The translations under genes were made by a program, and so were the position numbers. DNA of 64,000 bases. Source: Microvirga flavescens. Its GTDB lineage: Bacteria > Pseudomonadota > Alphaproteobacteria > Rhizobiales > Beijerinckiaceae. Numbering within the stretch: position 1 is the first letter of the stretch; each line of letters begins with the position of its first letter. The DNA is taken from the NCBI RefSeq assembly GCF_003290125.1, contig NZ_QMKH01000001.1:868001-932000 (forward strand). The letters run 5' to 3'. Positions 36,575-46,737 of the stretch are shown here, piece by piece. Under the pieces are notes generated by a model. The model was not told the origin of the DNA. It did not search any database and saw only the letters and a list, made by a program, of their open reading frames with translations.

Positions 36575-36607
36575 TCATCCCGGGCAGTCTCCGATTGCCC
36601 GGGATGA
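36575..36607 (+). other. Hairpin between ugpB and ugpA without U-tract
   Basis: TCATCCCGGGCA and TGCCCGGGATGA form a perfect 12-bp stem with a 9-nt loop. A weak TCTTATT follows rather than a T-run, so it looks more like an mRNA 3'-end stabiliser or processing site after the binding-protein cistron than a strong terminator. Confidence 0.75.
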
Positions 36608-36674
36608 TCTTATTATGAGGGCCTCGCAGGATCGGTCGAACAACGATCTCTGCCGGCACTGGGGGCTGAACCAC

Positions 36675-37556
36675 ATGGAAAAACGGGCTCATTTTTCGAG
36701 CAAGACCGTGCCTTATCTGCTGCTTCTTCCGCAGCTCGCGATCACGCTCATCTTTTTCTACTGGCCGGCCTCGCAGGCCATCTGGCAATCCTTCCTGATG
36801 GAGGATGCCTTCGGGCTTTCATCCGAATTCGTCGGCTTCGACAATTACCGCCATCTCTTCGCACAGCCGGAATATTACAAGGCGATGTCGACCACGGTGG
36901 TCTTCTCGCTCGCCGTCGGCACTCTCTCGCTCGCCTGCGCGCTCCTGCTGGCCACGCAGGCCGACAAGAAGCTGCGCGGCGGCGAGGCTTTCAAGACGCT
37001 CCTGATTTGGCCTTACGCGGTGGCTCCGGCCATTGCGGGCGTGCTGTGGATCTTCATGTTCCACCCCTCCCTCGGCACGCTCTCGCAGCCGATCCGCGCC
37101 CTCGGCCTTGATTGGAACCCGCTTCTCAACGGCAACCACGCCATGACCCTCCTGGTGCTCTCCGCCACCTGGAAGCAGATCAGCTACAATTTCCTCTTCT
37201 TCCTCGCGGGCCTGCAATCGATCCCGCGCAGCGTGATCGAGGCCGCGGCCATCGACGGCGCCAAGCCGATCCGCCGCTTCTGGACAATCGTGTTCCCGCT
37301 GCTCTCGCCGACCACGTTCTTCCTCATCGTGGTCAATGTCGTCTACGTCTTCTTCGAGACCTTCGGCATCATCGACGCGGTGACGGGCGGCGGCCCTGCC
37401 GGCCAGACCACGACTCTCGTCTACAAGGTCTATGCCGATGGTCGCGTCGGCGGCGATCTCGGCGGTTCCGCCGCGCAATCGGTGATCCTGATGGTCATCG
37501 TGATCGCGCTCACCGCCTTCCAGTTCAAGTTCGTCGAGCGCAAGGTGCAGTACTGA
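36675..37556 (+). CDS. ugpA: sn-Glycerol-3-phosphate ABC transporter permease UgpA
   Basis: Inner-membrane subunit of the ugp importer. The 293-residue protein has six hydrophobic helices and the MalF/UgpA-type EAA loop near residue 191, [20 protein letters not shown], which docks on UgpC. ATG at 36675 preceded by GGGGG; the frame opens at 36615 but that extension is hydrophilic and not family-like. Its stop overlaps the ugpE start (TGATG). Confidence 0.94.
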   Translation: MEKRAHFSSKTVPYLLLLPQLAITLIFFYWPASQAIWQSFLMEDAFGLSSEFVGFDNYRHLFAQPEYYKAMSTTVVFSLAVGTLSLACALLLATQADKKLRGGEAFKTLLIWPYAVAPAIAGVLWIFMFHPSLGTLSQPIRALGLDWNPLLNGNHAMTLLVLSATWKQISYNFLFFLAGLQSIPRSVIEAAAIDGAKPIRRFWTIVFPLLSPTTFFLIVVNVVYVFFETFGIIDAVTGGGPAGQTTTLVYKVYADGRVGGDLGGSAAQSVILMVIVIALTAFQFKFVERKVQY

Positions 37557-38404
37557 TGGTCGAGAACAGACGTTACAGAAACATCCTCGCCTATCTTGTT
37601 CTTGCGGTAGGCGTCCTCATCGTCGCCTTCCCGGTCTATCTGGCGATCCTCGCTTCGACCTTCGACGCGGCGACGATCATCAACGGCAACATGCCGCTGG
37701 TGCCGGGCGACCAGGCGGGCGAGAACTACTACCGCACGCTCTTCATCGGCGCGTCGCGTTCAACGCGCGAGCCGGTGAGCATGATGATGCTCAATTCCTT
37801 CATCATGGCGATGGGCATTGCGATCGGTAAGATCCTGATCTCGATCCTCTCGGCCTATGCGGTGGTCTATTACAAGTTCCCGCTTCGCCGCACGGCGTTC
37901 TGGATCATCTTCATCACGCTCATGCTGCCGGTCGAGGTGCGTATCTACCCGACCTACAAGATCGTCGCGGATCTCGGCCTGCTCGATACCTATACGGGCC
38001 TGATCCTGCCGCTGATCGCGTCCGCCACCGGCACGCTGCTCTTCCGCCAGTTCTTCATGACGATTCCGGATGAGCTTCTGGAAGCTTCCAAGATCGACGG
38101 CGCGGGGGCGTTCCGCTTCTTCAAGGATACGCTTCTGCCGCTCTCCGTCACGACGATGGCGGCGCTGTTCGTGATCCAGTTCATCTACGGCTGGAACCAG
38201 TATCTCTGGCCGCTCCTGATCACGACCAAGGACAACATGCAGACCATCGTGATCGGCATCAAGAAGATGCTGACCACGCAGGACGCGCTGACCGAATGGC
38301 AGATCGCCATGACGACGGCGGTTCTGGCGATGGTGCCGCCTGTCTTCGTGGTGATCTTTATGCAGCGTTTCTTCGTGAAGGGCCTCGTGGAGACCGAGAA
38401 ATAA
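37556..38404 (+). CDS. ugpE: sn-Glycerol-3-phosphate ABC transporter permease UgpE
   Basis: Second membrane subunit of the ugp importer. The 282-residue protein has six helices and the EAA loop EASKIDGAGAFRFFKDTLLP near 181. The start at 37556 overlaps the ugpA stop (TGATG); a long in-frame extension upstream is only a shadow inside ugpA. A terminator-like hairpin follows before ugpC. Confidence 0.94.
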   Translation: MVENRRYRNILAYLVLAVGVLIVAFPVYLAILASTFDAATIINGNMPLVPGDQAGENYYRTLFIGASRSTREPVSMMMLNSFIMAMGIAIGKILISILSAYAVVYYKFPLRRTAFWIIFITLMLPVEVRIYPTYKIVADLGLLDTYTGLILPLIASATGTLLFRQFFMTIPDELLEASKIDGAGAFRFFKDTLLPLSVTTMAALFVIQFIYGWNQYLWPLLITTKDNMQTIVIGIKKMLTTQDALTEWQIAMTTAVLAMVPPVFVVIFMQRFFVKGLVETEK

Positions 38405-38421
38405 CGCGCGAAACCGCGCCC

Positions 38422-38449
38422 GCCCCGCGCTTTTTGTGCGGGGCTTTTT
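38422..38449 (+). terminator. Hairpin with U-tract between ugpE and ugpC
   Basis: GCCCCGCGC and GTGCGGGGC pair over 9 bp (one G-T wobble) around TTTTT and are followed by TTTTTG. It is strong enough to cut transcription before ugpC, so ugpC may be made in lower amount or from its own start. Confidence 0.75.
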
Positions 38450-38509
38450 GTAACAATGAGATGATCGCATTTCGCACCCGGTGCGAAGCTGATGTGAAGG
38501 ATTGAAACA

Positions 38510-39580
38510 ATGGCAGGCGTTTCGCTTGATACCGTCCGCAAGATTTACGCGGGCAATGTCGAGGCGGTGAAGGGCGTGTCTCTCGGGATCGAGGACGGCT
38601 CCTTCTGCGTGCTCGTGGGCCCTTCGGGCTGCGGCAAGTCCACCCTCCTGCGCATGATCGCGGGGCTTGAGACGATTTCCGGCGGCGAGGTGAAGATCGG
38701 CGACCGTGTGGTCAACGAGATCGAGCCCGCCGATCGCGACATCGCGATGGTGTTCCAGAACTACGCGCTCTACCCGCACATGAGCGTTTACGACAACATG
38801 GCTTACGGCCTGAAGAACCGCAAAACGCCGAAGGATGAGATCGAGAAGCGCGTCAAGGAAGCCGCGCGCATTCTCGCTATCGAGTCGTTCCTCGAGCGCA
38901 AGCCGCGCGCTCTCTCCGGCGGTCAGCGCCAGCGTGTCGCGATGGGCCGCGCCATCGTGCGCAAGCCCCAGGTGTTCCTGTTCGACGAGCCGCTTTCGAA
39001 CCTCGACGCGAAGCTGCGCGTGCAGATGCGCGTGGAGATCAAGCGCCTGCAGAGGGCTCTCGGTGTGACCTCGATCTACGTCACGCACGATCAGGTCGAG
39101 GCGATGACGCTTTCCGACAAGCTCGTCGTCATGAGCGGCGGCCAGATCGAGCAGGTCGGCTCGCCGTCGGAAGTCTATCGCCGTCCTGAAACCCGTTTCG
39201 TTGCGACCTTCATCGGCTCCCCGCCCATGAACATTCTGCCCGGCAAGGTCGAGGGCAATGGCCGCGTCTCCATCGGTGGGCAGAGCCTCTCCGTCTCCGA
39301 CATGCGTGACGGCCTCGCTGTCGGCAGCGACATTGAAGTGGGCCTGCGCCCCGAGGACGTCCGCGCCGGCGCGACCGGCCAGCTGTCGATGAACGTTGAT
39401 TTCGTCGAGGAGCTCGGCGCGACCCAGCTCTTCCACGGCAAGCTCGGCGGGGCGGATTTCATCGTCCAAGCCCCCACCGGCCAGATTGCGGCGGATGCGA
39501 AGCAGCTCTCGCTCTCCATCGACCCCGCGAACGTCCACCTCTTCGACCCGCAGACGACGAAGCGTCTCGGCAAGGCTTGA
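38510..39580 (+). CDS. ugpC: sn-Glycerol-3-phosphate ABC transporter ATP-binding protein
   Basis: ATPase of the ugp importer and possibly shared with other sugar transporters of the MalK group. The 356-residue protein has Walker [10 protein letters not shown] near 38, signature [14 protein letters not shown] near 136, Walker [17 protein letters not shown] near 156, and the switch HDQVEAMTL near 193. A C-terminal MalK-type OB domain runs from about 240, with PEDVRAG near 281. ATG at 38510. No ugpQ phosphodiesterase gene follows. Confidence 0.95.
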   Translation: MAGVSLDTVRKIYAGNVEAVKGVSLGIEDGSFCVLVGPSGCGKSTLLRMIAGLETISGGEVKIGDRVVNEIEPADRDIAMVFQNYALYPHMSVYDNMAYGLKNRKTPKDEIEKRVKEAARILAIESFLERKPRALSGGQRQRVAMGRAIVRKPQVFLFDEPLSNLDAKLRVQMRVEIKRLQRALGVTSIYVTHDQVEAMTLSDKLVVMSGGQIEQVGSPSEVYRRPETRFVATFIGSPPMNILPGKVEGNGRVSIGGQSLSVSDMRDGLAVGSDIEVGLRPEDVRAGATGQLSMNVDFVEELGATQLFHGKLGGADFIVQAPTGQIAADAKQLSLSIDPANVHLFDPQTTKRLGKA

Positions 39581-39636
39581 TGGTCTTCCGGCGCGTCTTG
39601 TGGCGCGCCGCGCGCTTTGAGGCGCAGCACACAAAT

Positions 39637-39661
39637 CCCCTCCCCCTTGAGGGGGAGAGGG
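39637..39661. repeat. Short palindrome CCCCTCCCCCTTGAGGGGGAGAGGG
   Basis: Pyrimidine arm CCCCTCCCCC and purine arm GGGGGAGAGGG close on TTGA, giving a strong imperfect hairpin after ugpC. Similar C-run/G-run motifs occur at 17751-17775 and 43639-43658, so this is a low-complexity extragenic palindrome of the genome. It may also end the ugp transcript. Confidence 0.5.
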
Positions 39662-39770
39662 CCGATTGAGCGTGTGCTCGATGTCAGTTTCCGGCTGCGT
39701 CGCCTAGTTCCGCGACGGTTGCGCGCGACCTTGAGCCCCGCTATCCCTCGTTCAAAGGCGAGGGATTACC

Positions 39771-41402
39771 ATGACGGTCAAGATCGACGGGGCAAAGCTC
39801 AAGATCCGGGACGTGGCGCGCGTGGCGCGGCCCAACGGCAAGGGACGGTTCGAGAAGGCCGTCCTGCATCCCGAGGCGCGGGAGAAGATCGCCGCGACGC
39901 GGGCCTATATCGACCGCACCTGGATGCATGACGACGCGCCGCTCATGTACGCCTTCAACACGGGCGTCGGGCTGTTCAAGGATCAGCGCGTTCTCATCGC
40001 CGAAATGGCGGCCTATCAGCAGAAGACGGTTTACGCCCATGCCACGGGCGTCGGCGAGCCCTTCGCCGAGGACGTGACCCGCGCTATGATGTTGTTGCGC
40101 GCCAACGCCTTCGCCTCGAATTATTCCGGCCCGCGTGTCGAATTGGTGGAGCGCCTCATCGCTTTTCTCAATGCGGGGCTGCATCCGATCATTCCGCAAA
40201 AGGGCTCGGTCGGTGCATCCGGCGATCTTGCGCCGCTCGCGCACATGGCGGGCGCGGTCTGCGGTTTTCAGGAAGCGGAGATGGTCTACAAGGGCAAGCG
40301 GCTGCCCGCCCGCGAGGCCATCGCCAAGGCCGGGTTCGATCCCGATTTCGAGCTTGGCGCGAAGGACGCCTCGGCGCTGATCAACGGTTCAACCACATCG
40401 TTGGCGCTCGGCGCTCTCGCGGCCTTCGATGCGCGAAAGCTCCTCAAGCATGCCGACATCGCCATGTCGCTTTCGCTGGAGGCGATGCGCGGCGAACTCG
40501 CGGCCTTCGATCCGCGCGTGCACAAGGCCCGTCCGCATCCGGGGCAGGCGCGCGTCGCGCGCAATCTCCTGCGGATTCTCGAGGGTTCGAAGCGCTGCTC
40601 GCAGGCCGCACGCGATGTCGTCTTCCCCGACGAGCCGCGCCAGCCCGGCACGCCCGCGAGCCCGCGCGTGCAGGACGTCTATTCCCTGCGCTGCACGCCG
40701 CAAGTTCACGGCCCCGCTGTCGAGGCGGTGGAATATGTGGAGCGCATCATCGGCACCGAGGTCAATTCCGCCACCGACAATCCGCTCATCTTCGATGACG
40801 GCAAGGGCGGCTATGTCTCGATCTCCGGCGGCCACTTCCACGGGCAATACGTTGCGCAGGCGATGGACGTTCTTGCCATCGCGATGGCCGATCTCGGCTC
40901 TATTTCGGAGCGCCGCCTCGCGCGCCTCATCGATCCCACCATGTCCTACGGCCTGCCGCGCAACCTGCTTGCGGGCAAGCGCGGCCTCAACACGGGCTTT
41001 GCCACGGTGCAGTGCTCCATGTCGGCGCTGGTGATGGAAAACCGGGGCCTTGCGACGCCGGGCTCCGTCGATTCCATTCCGGGCAAGTCCAACGCCGAGG
41101 ACCATGTGTCGAACTCCACATGGTGCGGCCGCAAGGCGCGCACGATCGTCGAGAATGTCGAGCAGATCCTCGCAGGCGAATTGCTGATGGCGGCGCAGGC
41201 GCTGACCCTCGTCGATCCCATCGCCAAGGATTTCCCGCTCGGCAAGGGCACGCGCGCGGCGCTGGAAGCGATCCGCGCCGTCATTCCGCCGGCGCTCGAT
41301 GGCGACCGCTGGTATGCCGCCGAGATGCGTCAGGCGCTCGATCTCGTGCGCTCCGGTGCCGTGGTCGAAGCGGTCGAGAGCGCCATCGGCGCGCTGGAAT
41401 GA
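39771..41402 (+). CDS. Aromatic amino acid ammonia-lyase (HutH family)
   Basis: Removes ammonia from an aromatic amino acid, using the self-made MIO cofactor. The 543-residue protein has the MIO triad Ala149-Ser150-Gly151 in GSVGASGDLAPLAH, Tyr60 in the lid segment MYAFNTGVGLF, and the conserved ATDNPLIFDD segment near 338. Histidine is the default substrate by family, but no other hut gene is nearby and the lid reads NTGVG rather than the usual NTGFG, so tyrosine, phenylalanine or a modified residue are possible. ATG at 39771 follows GGCGAGGGA. It overlaps the GNAT gene by ATGA. Confidence 0.88.
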   Translation: MTVKIDGAKLKIRDVARVARPNGKGRFEKAVLHPEAREKIAATRAYIDRTWMHDDAPLMYAFNTGVGLFKDQRVLIAEMAAYQQKTVYAHATGVGEPFAEDVTRAMMLLRANAFASNYSGPRVELVERLIAFLNAGLHPIIPQKGSVGASGDLAPLAHMAGAVCGFQEAEMVYKGKRLPAREAIAKAGFDPDFELGAKDASALINGSTTSLALGALAAFDARKLLKHADIAMSLSLEAMRGELAAFDPRVHKARPHPGQARVARNLLRILEGSKRCSQAARDVVFPDEPRQPGTPASPRVQDVYSLRCTPQVHGPAVEAVEYVERIIGTEVNSATDNPLIFDDGKGGYVSISGGHFHGQYVAQAMDVLAIAMADLGSISERRLARLIDPTMSYGLPRNLLAGKRGLNTGFATVQCSMSALVMENRGLATPGSVDSIPGKSNAEDHVSNSTWCGRKARTIVENVEQILAGELLMAAQALTLVDPIAKDFPLGKGTRAALEAIRAVIPPALDGDRWYAAEMRQALDLVRSGAVVEAVESAIGALE

Positions 41403-41920
41403 CGATGAGCCGCGTCTCGGTTCAGCCGGTGCGCTTCGAGGATGGCGAGGAGCTGGTCGCCGCTAACCTCGCGAGCATCGCACTGCACGAGCCGTGGGTC
41501 TTTCCCTGCCGCGATCAGGTCGGCTTCATGACCTATCTCAACCGATGCGACGGTGAACGCCATCTCGGCTTCATCGTGCGGGAGCGCGCGAGCGGGCACA
41601 TTGCCGGCGTTATCAACTTGAACGAAGTCGTGCGCGGTCTCTTCCAGAATGCCTTCGTCGGTTATTACGGCATCGCGAGCATGAATGGGCGCGGCCTCAT
41701 GCGCGAAGGCCTGTCACACGTCGCGGCTTTAGCCTTTGGAGAGTTCGACTTGCACCGGCTGGAGGCGAACATCCAGCCGGACAACCTCGCTTCGCGCGCA
41801 TTGGCCGAGCGCGTCGGCTTTCGCCTCGAAGGTTACTCCCCGCGTTATCTCAAGATCGGCGGCGAGTGGCGCGATCATGAGCGCTGGGCGGTTCTGGCGG
41901 AGGATTGGAAAGCCGCTTAA
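41399..41920 (+). CDS. GNAT acetyltransferase, RimJ/RimL type
   Basis: A 173-residue acetyl-CoA-dependent N-acetyltransferase. The fold runs from VSVQPVRFEDGEELV to a C-terminal LEANIQPDNLASRALAERVG segment and GYSPRYLKIGGEWRDHERW, typical of the RimJ/RimL ribosomal-protein or small-molecule N-acetyltransferases. Its ATG overlaps the lyase stop (ATGA), so the two are translationally coupled and may act on linked metabolites. It meets the next minus-strand gene tail to tail with a 4-bp overlap. Confidence 0.9.
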   Translation: MTMSRVSVQPVRFEDGEELVAANLASIALHEPWVFPCRDQVGFMTYLNRCDGERHLGFIVRERASGHIAGVINLNEVVRGLFQNAFVGYYGIASMNGRGLMREGLSHVAALAFGEFDLHRLEANIQPDNLASRALAERVGFRLEGYSPRYLKIGGEWRDHERWAVLAEDWKAA

Positions 41921-42357
41921 AGCTTCTTCTGCAGGAAGACGCGGCTGTTGCCGAGAGGGTAGTCCTGCAATTCGCCGAAGCGGCTATAACCGAGCTTCTC
42001 ATAGAGCGCGACGGCTTTCGCGTTGAGCGAATCGAGCCATGCGGAATGACAGCCGCGCCGTCGCGCCTCCTCCTCCGCCATGCCGATCAACCGTGAGGCC
42101 AGTCCCCCGCCGCGCAAGGATTCCGGCACGAACAGCAGTTCGATGCCAAGCCACCCGCCGGATGTGCGCCCGAGAAGGCCGCCGACGGCGTCCCCCGTCG
42201 CAGCATCGCGAATGGCGATGGTCATGTCCTGCCCGTTGCGATGCGCGGGAAACAGGGCGCGGTTGAAGGCACGCAGCCCTTGCTGGATCGTCTCGTGCAG
42301 CTTTGCGGATTCGTCTGGGTTTTCGAAGGACAGCAACGGCTCTTGCGGCAGGCTCAT
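41917..42357 (-). CDS. GNAT acetyltransferase
   Basis: A 146-residue GNAT protein with the acetyl-CoA loop PESLRGGGLASRL near 78-90 and the C-terminal AKAVALYEKLGYSRFG motif typical of the family. The acceptor is unknown. ATG at 42357 overlaps the stop of the upstream hydrolase gene (ATGA at 42354-42357), so both are on one transcript. A longer open frame to 42669 lies within that hydrolase gene and is discarded. Confidence 0.88.
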   Translation of the reverse strand: MSLPQEPLLSFENPDESAKLHETIQQGLRAFNRALFPAHRNGQDMTIAIRDAATGDAVGGLLGRTSGGWLGIELLFVPESLRGGGLASRLIGMAEEEARRRGCHSAWLDSLNAKAVALYEKLGYSRFGELQDYPLGNSRVFLQKKL

Positions 42358-43592
42358 GCAACGATTCTTTTCACTGTCTCCAGCAGCGCCCGCGCCGCCA
42401 CATCCGCATCCTCGACGGTGATCGATTCCGCCGGGGTGTGGCTGATGCCGCCCTTGCAGCGCACGAAGAGCATCGCGACAGGGCAGAGCGCGGCGACAGC
42501 CATCGCATCGTGACCCGCGCCGGAGGGCAGGAGCCTTGCCGGGAAGCCGAGCGATTTCACGCTCTTCTCGAACTCGCCCATGAGGCCGCGATCCATCGGC
42601 ATCGCGGGTGAATCCGTGAAGGGTTCGAAGGTGAAATCGACGCGACGGCGCGCGGCGATGGCGCGGCACTCGCTCGCGATAGCCTCAACCATTGCATGGC
42701 GCTGAGCATCGTCGGGCGAGCGCGCGTCAAGAGCGAAATCCACCTGAGCGGGAATGACGTTCACCGCGCCCGGCTGCACCGTGGCGACGCCGACGGTCGC
42801 GACCGTGTCGGGATGCAGAAGACCGATGCGCTCGATGGCGAGCGTCATTTCGGCGGCGGCGGCAAAGGCGTCGCGGCGCATCGCCATCGGCACGGTGCCC
42901 GCATGGCCCGCTTCGCCCGTCACGCGTATCCGCGCGCGTGTCGCGCCGTTGATGGCGGTGACGATGCCGACAGGAAGGTTCTGAGCTTCGAGCTGCGGTC
43001 CCTGCTCGATATGCACTTCGAGATAGCCGCGATACCGCGATGGATCGCGCTTCAGCGCCGCGATGCCGTCCGGATCGCCCCCGAATTTCTGCAGCGCCTC
43101 GCGAAGGGTGATGCCTTGCGCATCCTTCCCGTTGAGCCAGGCGAGGTCGTAGCTTCCCGACAGGGCGAGCGACGTGGAAAGGGTGGTCGGAAAACGCACG
43201 TTCTCCTCATCCCCGAACGCGATGACTTCAATGGGACAGGAGGGCACGATGCCTTCCGCCTTCAGCGCCTCGGCGACCACGATGCCGAGCACGACGCCGA
43301 GATTGCCGTCATAGCGCCCCGCATTGACCACGGTGTCGATATGCGAGCCGATGATGAGAGCGGGCGCTTGCGGGTTTTTGCCGTCAAGGCGGCCGACGAC
43401 GGAACCGAGGGCGTCGATATGGGCGGCAAGACCGGCCGCCTGCATCATGCCTTTCGTTGCTTCCGCCGCCGCGCGGTGTGCGGGCGAGAGGTAAAGCCGC
43501 GTCAGGCGCCCGGGTTCGTCGGTATGGCGGGAAAGGTCCTCGATCAGCGCCATCACGCGCTGGCCAAGGGAAAGATCGGAAAGAGGCTTCAT
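42354..43592 (-). CDS. Zn-dependent N-carbamoyl-L-amino acid hydrolase/allantoate amidohydrolase
   Basis: Hydrolyses an N-carbamoyl or ureido amide. The 412-residue M20-type enzyme has metal-binding motifs IGSHIDTVVNAGRYDGNLG near 80-98 and FGDEENVRFPTTL near 126, the EVHIEQGPQLE segment near 193, and a C-terminal GAGHDAM. These are features of the AllC/HyuC/AmaB group. Members use allantoate, beta-ureidopropionate or N-carbamoyl amino acids; no purine or hydantoin genes adjoin to decide. It is followed by the overlapping GNAT gene. Confidence 0.9.
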   Translation of the reverse strand: MKPLSDLSLGQRVMALIEDLSRHTDEPGRLTRLYLSPAHRAAAEATKGMMQAAGLAAHIDALGSVVGRLDGKNPQAPALIIGSHIDTVVNAGRYDGNLGVVLGIVVAEALKAEGIVPSCPIEVIAFGDEENVRFPTTLSTSLALSGSYDLAWLNGKDAQGITLREALQKFGGDPDGIAALKRDPSRYRGYLEVHIEQGPQLEAQNLPVGIVTAINGATRARIRVTGEAGHAGTVPMAMRRDAFAAAAEMTLAIERIGLLHPDTVATVGVATVQPGAVNVIPAQVDFALDARSPDDAQRHAMVEAIASECRAIAARRRVDFTFEPFTDSPAMPMDRGLMGEFEKSVKSLGFPARLLPSGAGHDAMAVAALCPVAMLFVRCKGGISHTPAESITVEDADVAARALLETVKRIVA

Positions 43593-43664
43593 GCCCCCAG
43601 AGTTTCAGGAACGCGCGCCCTCCGCAAGAGGCGCGCTTCGTTCCCCTCACCCTTGTGGGGTTAG

Positions 43665-44774
<1,110 letters not shown>

Positions 44775-45089
44775 TCAGCCGCCCGTGGGGGCAAGCGTTA
44801 CTTCGAGCCCGTCCAGCTCCGGGGTCCAGAGGATCTGGCAGGAGAGGCGGGAGTTGGGCCGCGTCACCACCGTGTCGAGCTGGTCCTCCTCTTCCTCGGT
44901 CGGCGGATAGAGCTTGTCCAGCCACTCCTCGGCGACGAAGACATGGCAGGTCGCGCATTCGCAGGCCCCACCGCACAGGCCCTCGATGGGCAGGCCCCAA
45001 TCCCGGATGATCTCCATGACGCGCCAGCCCTCGACTGCTTCGAGAGTGTGGCGCACGCCTTCGCGGTCGGTCACATGGATAACGCCCAT
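44775..45089 (-). CDS. 2Fe-2S ferredoxin, adrenodoxin/FdVI type
   Basis: A small electron carrier of 104 residues. The cluster ligands are Cys39, Cys45, Cys48 and Cys84 in the C-x5-C-x2-C ... C pattern (LCGGACECATCHVF and RLSCQ) of the adrenodoxin class. These ferredoxins feed cytochromes P450, Fe-S assembly or ring-oxidising enzymes. The reductase gene directly after it is the natural electron donor. No P450 is in this window. ATG at 45089. Confidence 0.93.
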   Translation of the reverse strand: MGVIHVTDREGVRHTLEAVEGWRVMEIIRDWGLPIEGLCGGACECATCHVFVAEEWLDKLYPPTEEEEDQLDTVVTRPNSRLSCQILWTPELDGLEVTLAPTGG

Positions 45090-45200
45090 GAACTAGGAAT
45101 TCCTTGAAAAAAATTGGGTTTCAGTGCGCGGCGCGGGCTGCGCCGGGAGGCCTGCATATCGTCTTTTCGGCGGAATTCGTCAATCTTTGCAAGCAAATGC

Positions 45201-45254
45201 TAGAGCATGATCAGAACAAGTGGAAACCGGTTGTTCGCCCGGATCATGCGATCT
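45201..45254. repeat. Interspersed palindrome, GAGCATGATC...AACCGGTT...GATCATGC family, copy 2
   Basis: TAGAGCATGATC, then GTGGAAACCGGTTGTTC, then GGATCATGCGATCTT: the same left arm, centre and right arm as 31925-31974. It lies between the ferredoxin promoter side and the end of livF. Confidence 0.75.
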
Positions 45255-45263
45255 TAAGAAAGC

Positions 45264-45977
45264 CTAGACGCCGAGCGTCTCCGCCCGCAGGGCGTGGTTG
45301 GCCAGGAAATCCGCCATCGGCCCCTGAAACCGGATCGCGCCGCGCTCGATGACGCAGGCCTTGTCGCTGATTCCGGCGGCGAAGGCCCAGTTCTGCTCGG
45401 AGAGGAGAATGGCCACGCCTTCGGCCTTCATGGCGCAGATCGCCTCGGCCATCATCTCCACGATGACCGGGGCAATGCCCTCGGAGGGCTCATCGAGGAG
45501 GATCGCATCCGGGTTGCCCATGAGGGTGCGCGCGATGGAGAGCATCTGCTGCTCGCCGCCGGACATCTCGTTACCCCGCCGTCCCTTCATGCCGGCGAGA
45601 TTGGGAAACAGCTTGAACAGCCGCTCAGGCGTCCAGGGCGAGCGCCCGGGGCGTCCCGCACGACGGCCGACTTCGAGGTTCTCCTCGATGGTCAGGTCCG
45701 TGAAGATGCGCCGGTCCTCGGGCACGTAGCCGAGGCCGAGACGGGCGATGCGGTAGGTCGGCAAGCCGATGAGCGAAAAGCCGGAGAAGGTGAGGCGCTC
45801 GGCCCGCGCGCTCACGAGGCCCATGATCGCTTTCAACGTCGTGGTCTTGCCCGCCCCGTTGCGCCCGACGAGGGCGAGCACCTCGCCCTTGTGAAGCTGC
45901 AGCGAGAGATCGAAAAGCACCTGCGCGCGGCCATAGGACGCGGACAGTTTCGCGACATCGAGCAGCGGCGTCGTCAT
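45264..45977 (-). CDS. livF: Branched-chain amino acid-type ABC transporter ATPase LivF
   Basis: One of two ATPases of a hydrophobic amino acid uptake system. The 237-residue protein has Walker A GRNGAGKTT near 38, signature MSGGEQQM near 138, Walker B AILLDEPSEGIAP near 157, and the LivF-specific GYVPEDRRIF near 90. Its start overlaps the livG stop (ATGA). It is the last gene of the operon livK-livHM-livG-livF. The true substrate may be an amide or urea compound rather than leucine. Confidence 0.92.
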   Translation of the reverse strand: MTTPLLDVAKLSASYGRAQVLFDLSLQLHKGEVLALVGRNGAGKTTTLKAIMGLVSARAERLTFSGFSLIGLPTYRIARLGLGYVPEDRRIFTDLTIEENLEVGRRAGRPGRSPWTPERLFKLFPNLAGMKGRRGNEMSGGEQQMLSIARTLMGNPDAILLDEPSEGIAPVIVEMMAEAICAMKAEGVAILLSEQNWAFAAGISDKACVIERGAIRFQGPMADFLANHALRAETLGV

Positions 45978-46735
45978 ACGGACCTCGTAAGCGCATGGCT
46001 GTCGCCGAGATAGGCCTGCCTCACCTGCGGATCGTTGCGCACGTCCTCTGGCGATCCCGCCGCGATGATACGCCCCCGCAACAGCACGAGCACCCGGTCC
46101 GCATGGCCGAACACCACATCCATGTCATGCTCTGTGAAGAGAACGCCGATCTTCGCGTCTTGAGCAATCGTGCTCACCAGATCCATCAGCGCCGCGCGCT
46201 CGCGCAGGGCCATGCCGGCGGTGGGTTCGTCCATCAGAAGAAGCTTCGGCTCGCCTGCCAGCGCGATAGCGAGTTCGAGGCGCTTCACGTCGCCATAGGC
46301 GAGAGTCGAGCACGGGCGGTCAGCGGCCTCGACCATGCCGACACACTCCAGCAGCGCGAAGGCTTCCTCGCGATAGAGTGTGCGCGCGGGCTGCCAGAGA
46401 CGGCGGCTTTGATGGTGGCCGCTGATGAGCGCCATCTGCACGTTTTCGATTCCGCTCATGGAGAGAAAGGTCTGCGCCACCTGAAAGGTGCGCCCGACGC
46501 CACGGCGAAAACGCTCCTGCGGCGAGGCGGTGGTGATGTCAGCATCGTCGAGCAGGATGCGTCCGCGATCGGGTTTCAGCTGCCCGCCAATCATGTTGAA
46601 CACGGTCGACTTGCCAGCACCGTTCGGGCCGATGAGCGCGACCATCTCGCCGCGCTCCACGCTGAAGCCGACATCGCGCGCAGCGGCGACACCGCCGAAG
46701 GATTTGTCGATGCTTTCGACGGAAAGAAGCGTCAT
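45974..46735 (-). CDS. livG: Branched-chain amino acid-type ABC transporter ATPase LivG
   Basis: The second ATPase of the uptake system. The 253-residue protein has Walker A GPNGAGKSTVFN near 36, Walker B KLLLMDEPTAGMA near 157, and the C-terminal LivG tail with VLLRGRIIAAGSPEDVR. The frame is open to a TTG at 46753, but the ATG at 46735 gives the standard MTLLSVESIDKSFGG start. It begins 2 bp after the permease stop. Confidence 0.92.
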   Translation of the reverse strand: MTLLSVESIDKSFGGVAAARDVGFSVERGEMVALIGPNGAGKSTVFNMIGGQLKPDRGRILLDDADITTASPQERFRRGVGRTFQVAQTFLSMSGIENVQMALISGHHQSRRLWQPARTLYREEAFALLECVGMVEAADRPCSTLAYGDVKRLELAIALAGEPKLLLMDEPTAGMALRERAALMDLVSTIAQDAKIGVLFTEHDMDVVFGHADRVLVLLRGRIIAAGSPEDVRNDPQVRQAYLGDSHALTRSV

Positions 46736-46737
46736 GC

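Noticed and set aside
37760..39634. A 624-codon minus-strand frame over ugpE and ugpC
   Set aside because: Antisense shadow of certain genes; composition is Arg/His/Asp-rich as expected for reversed codons.
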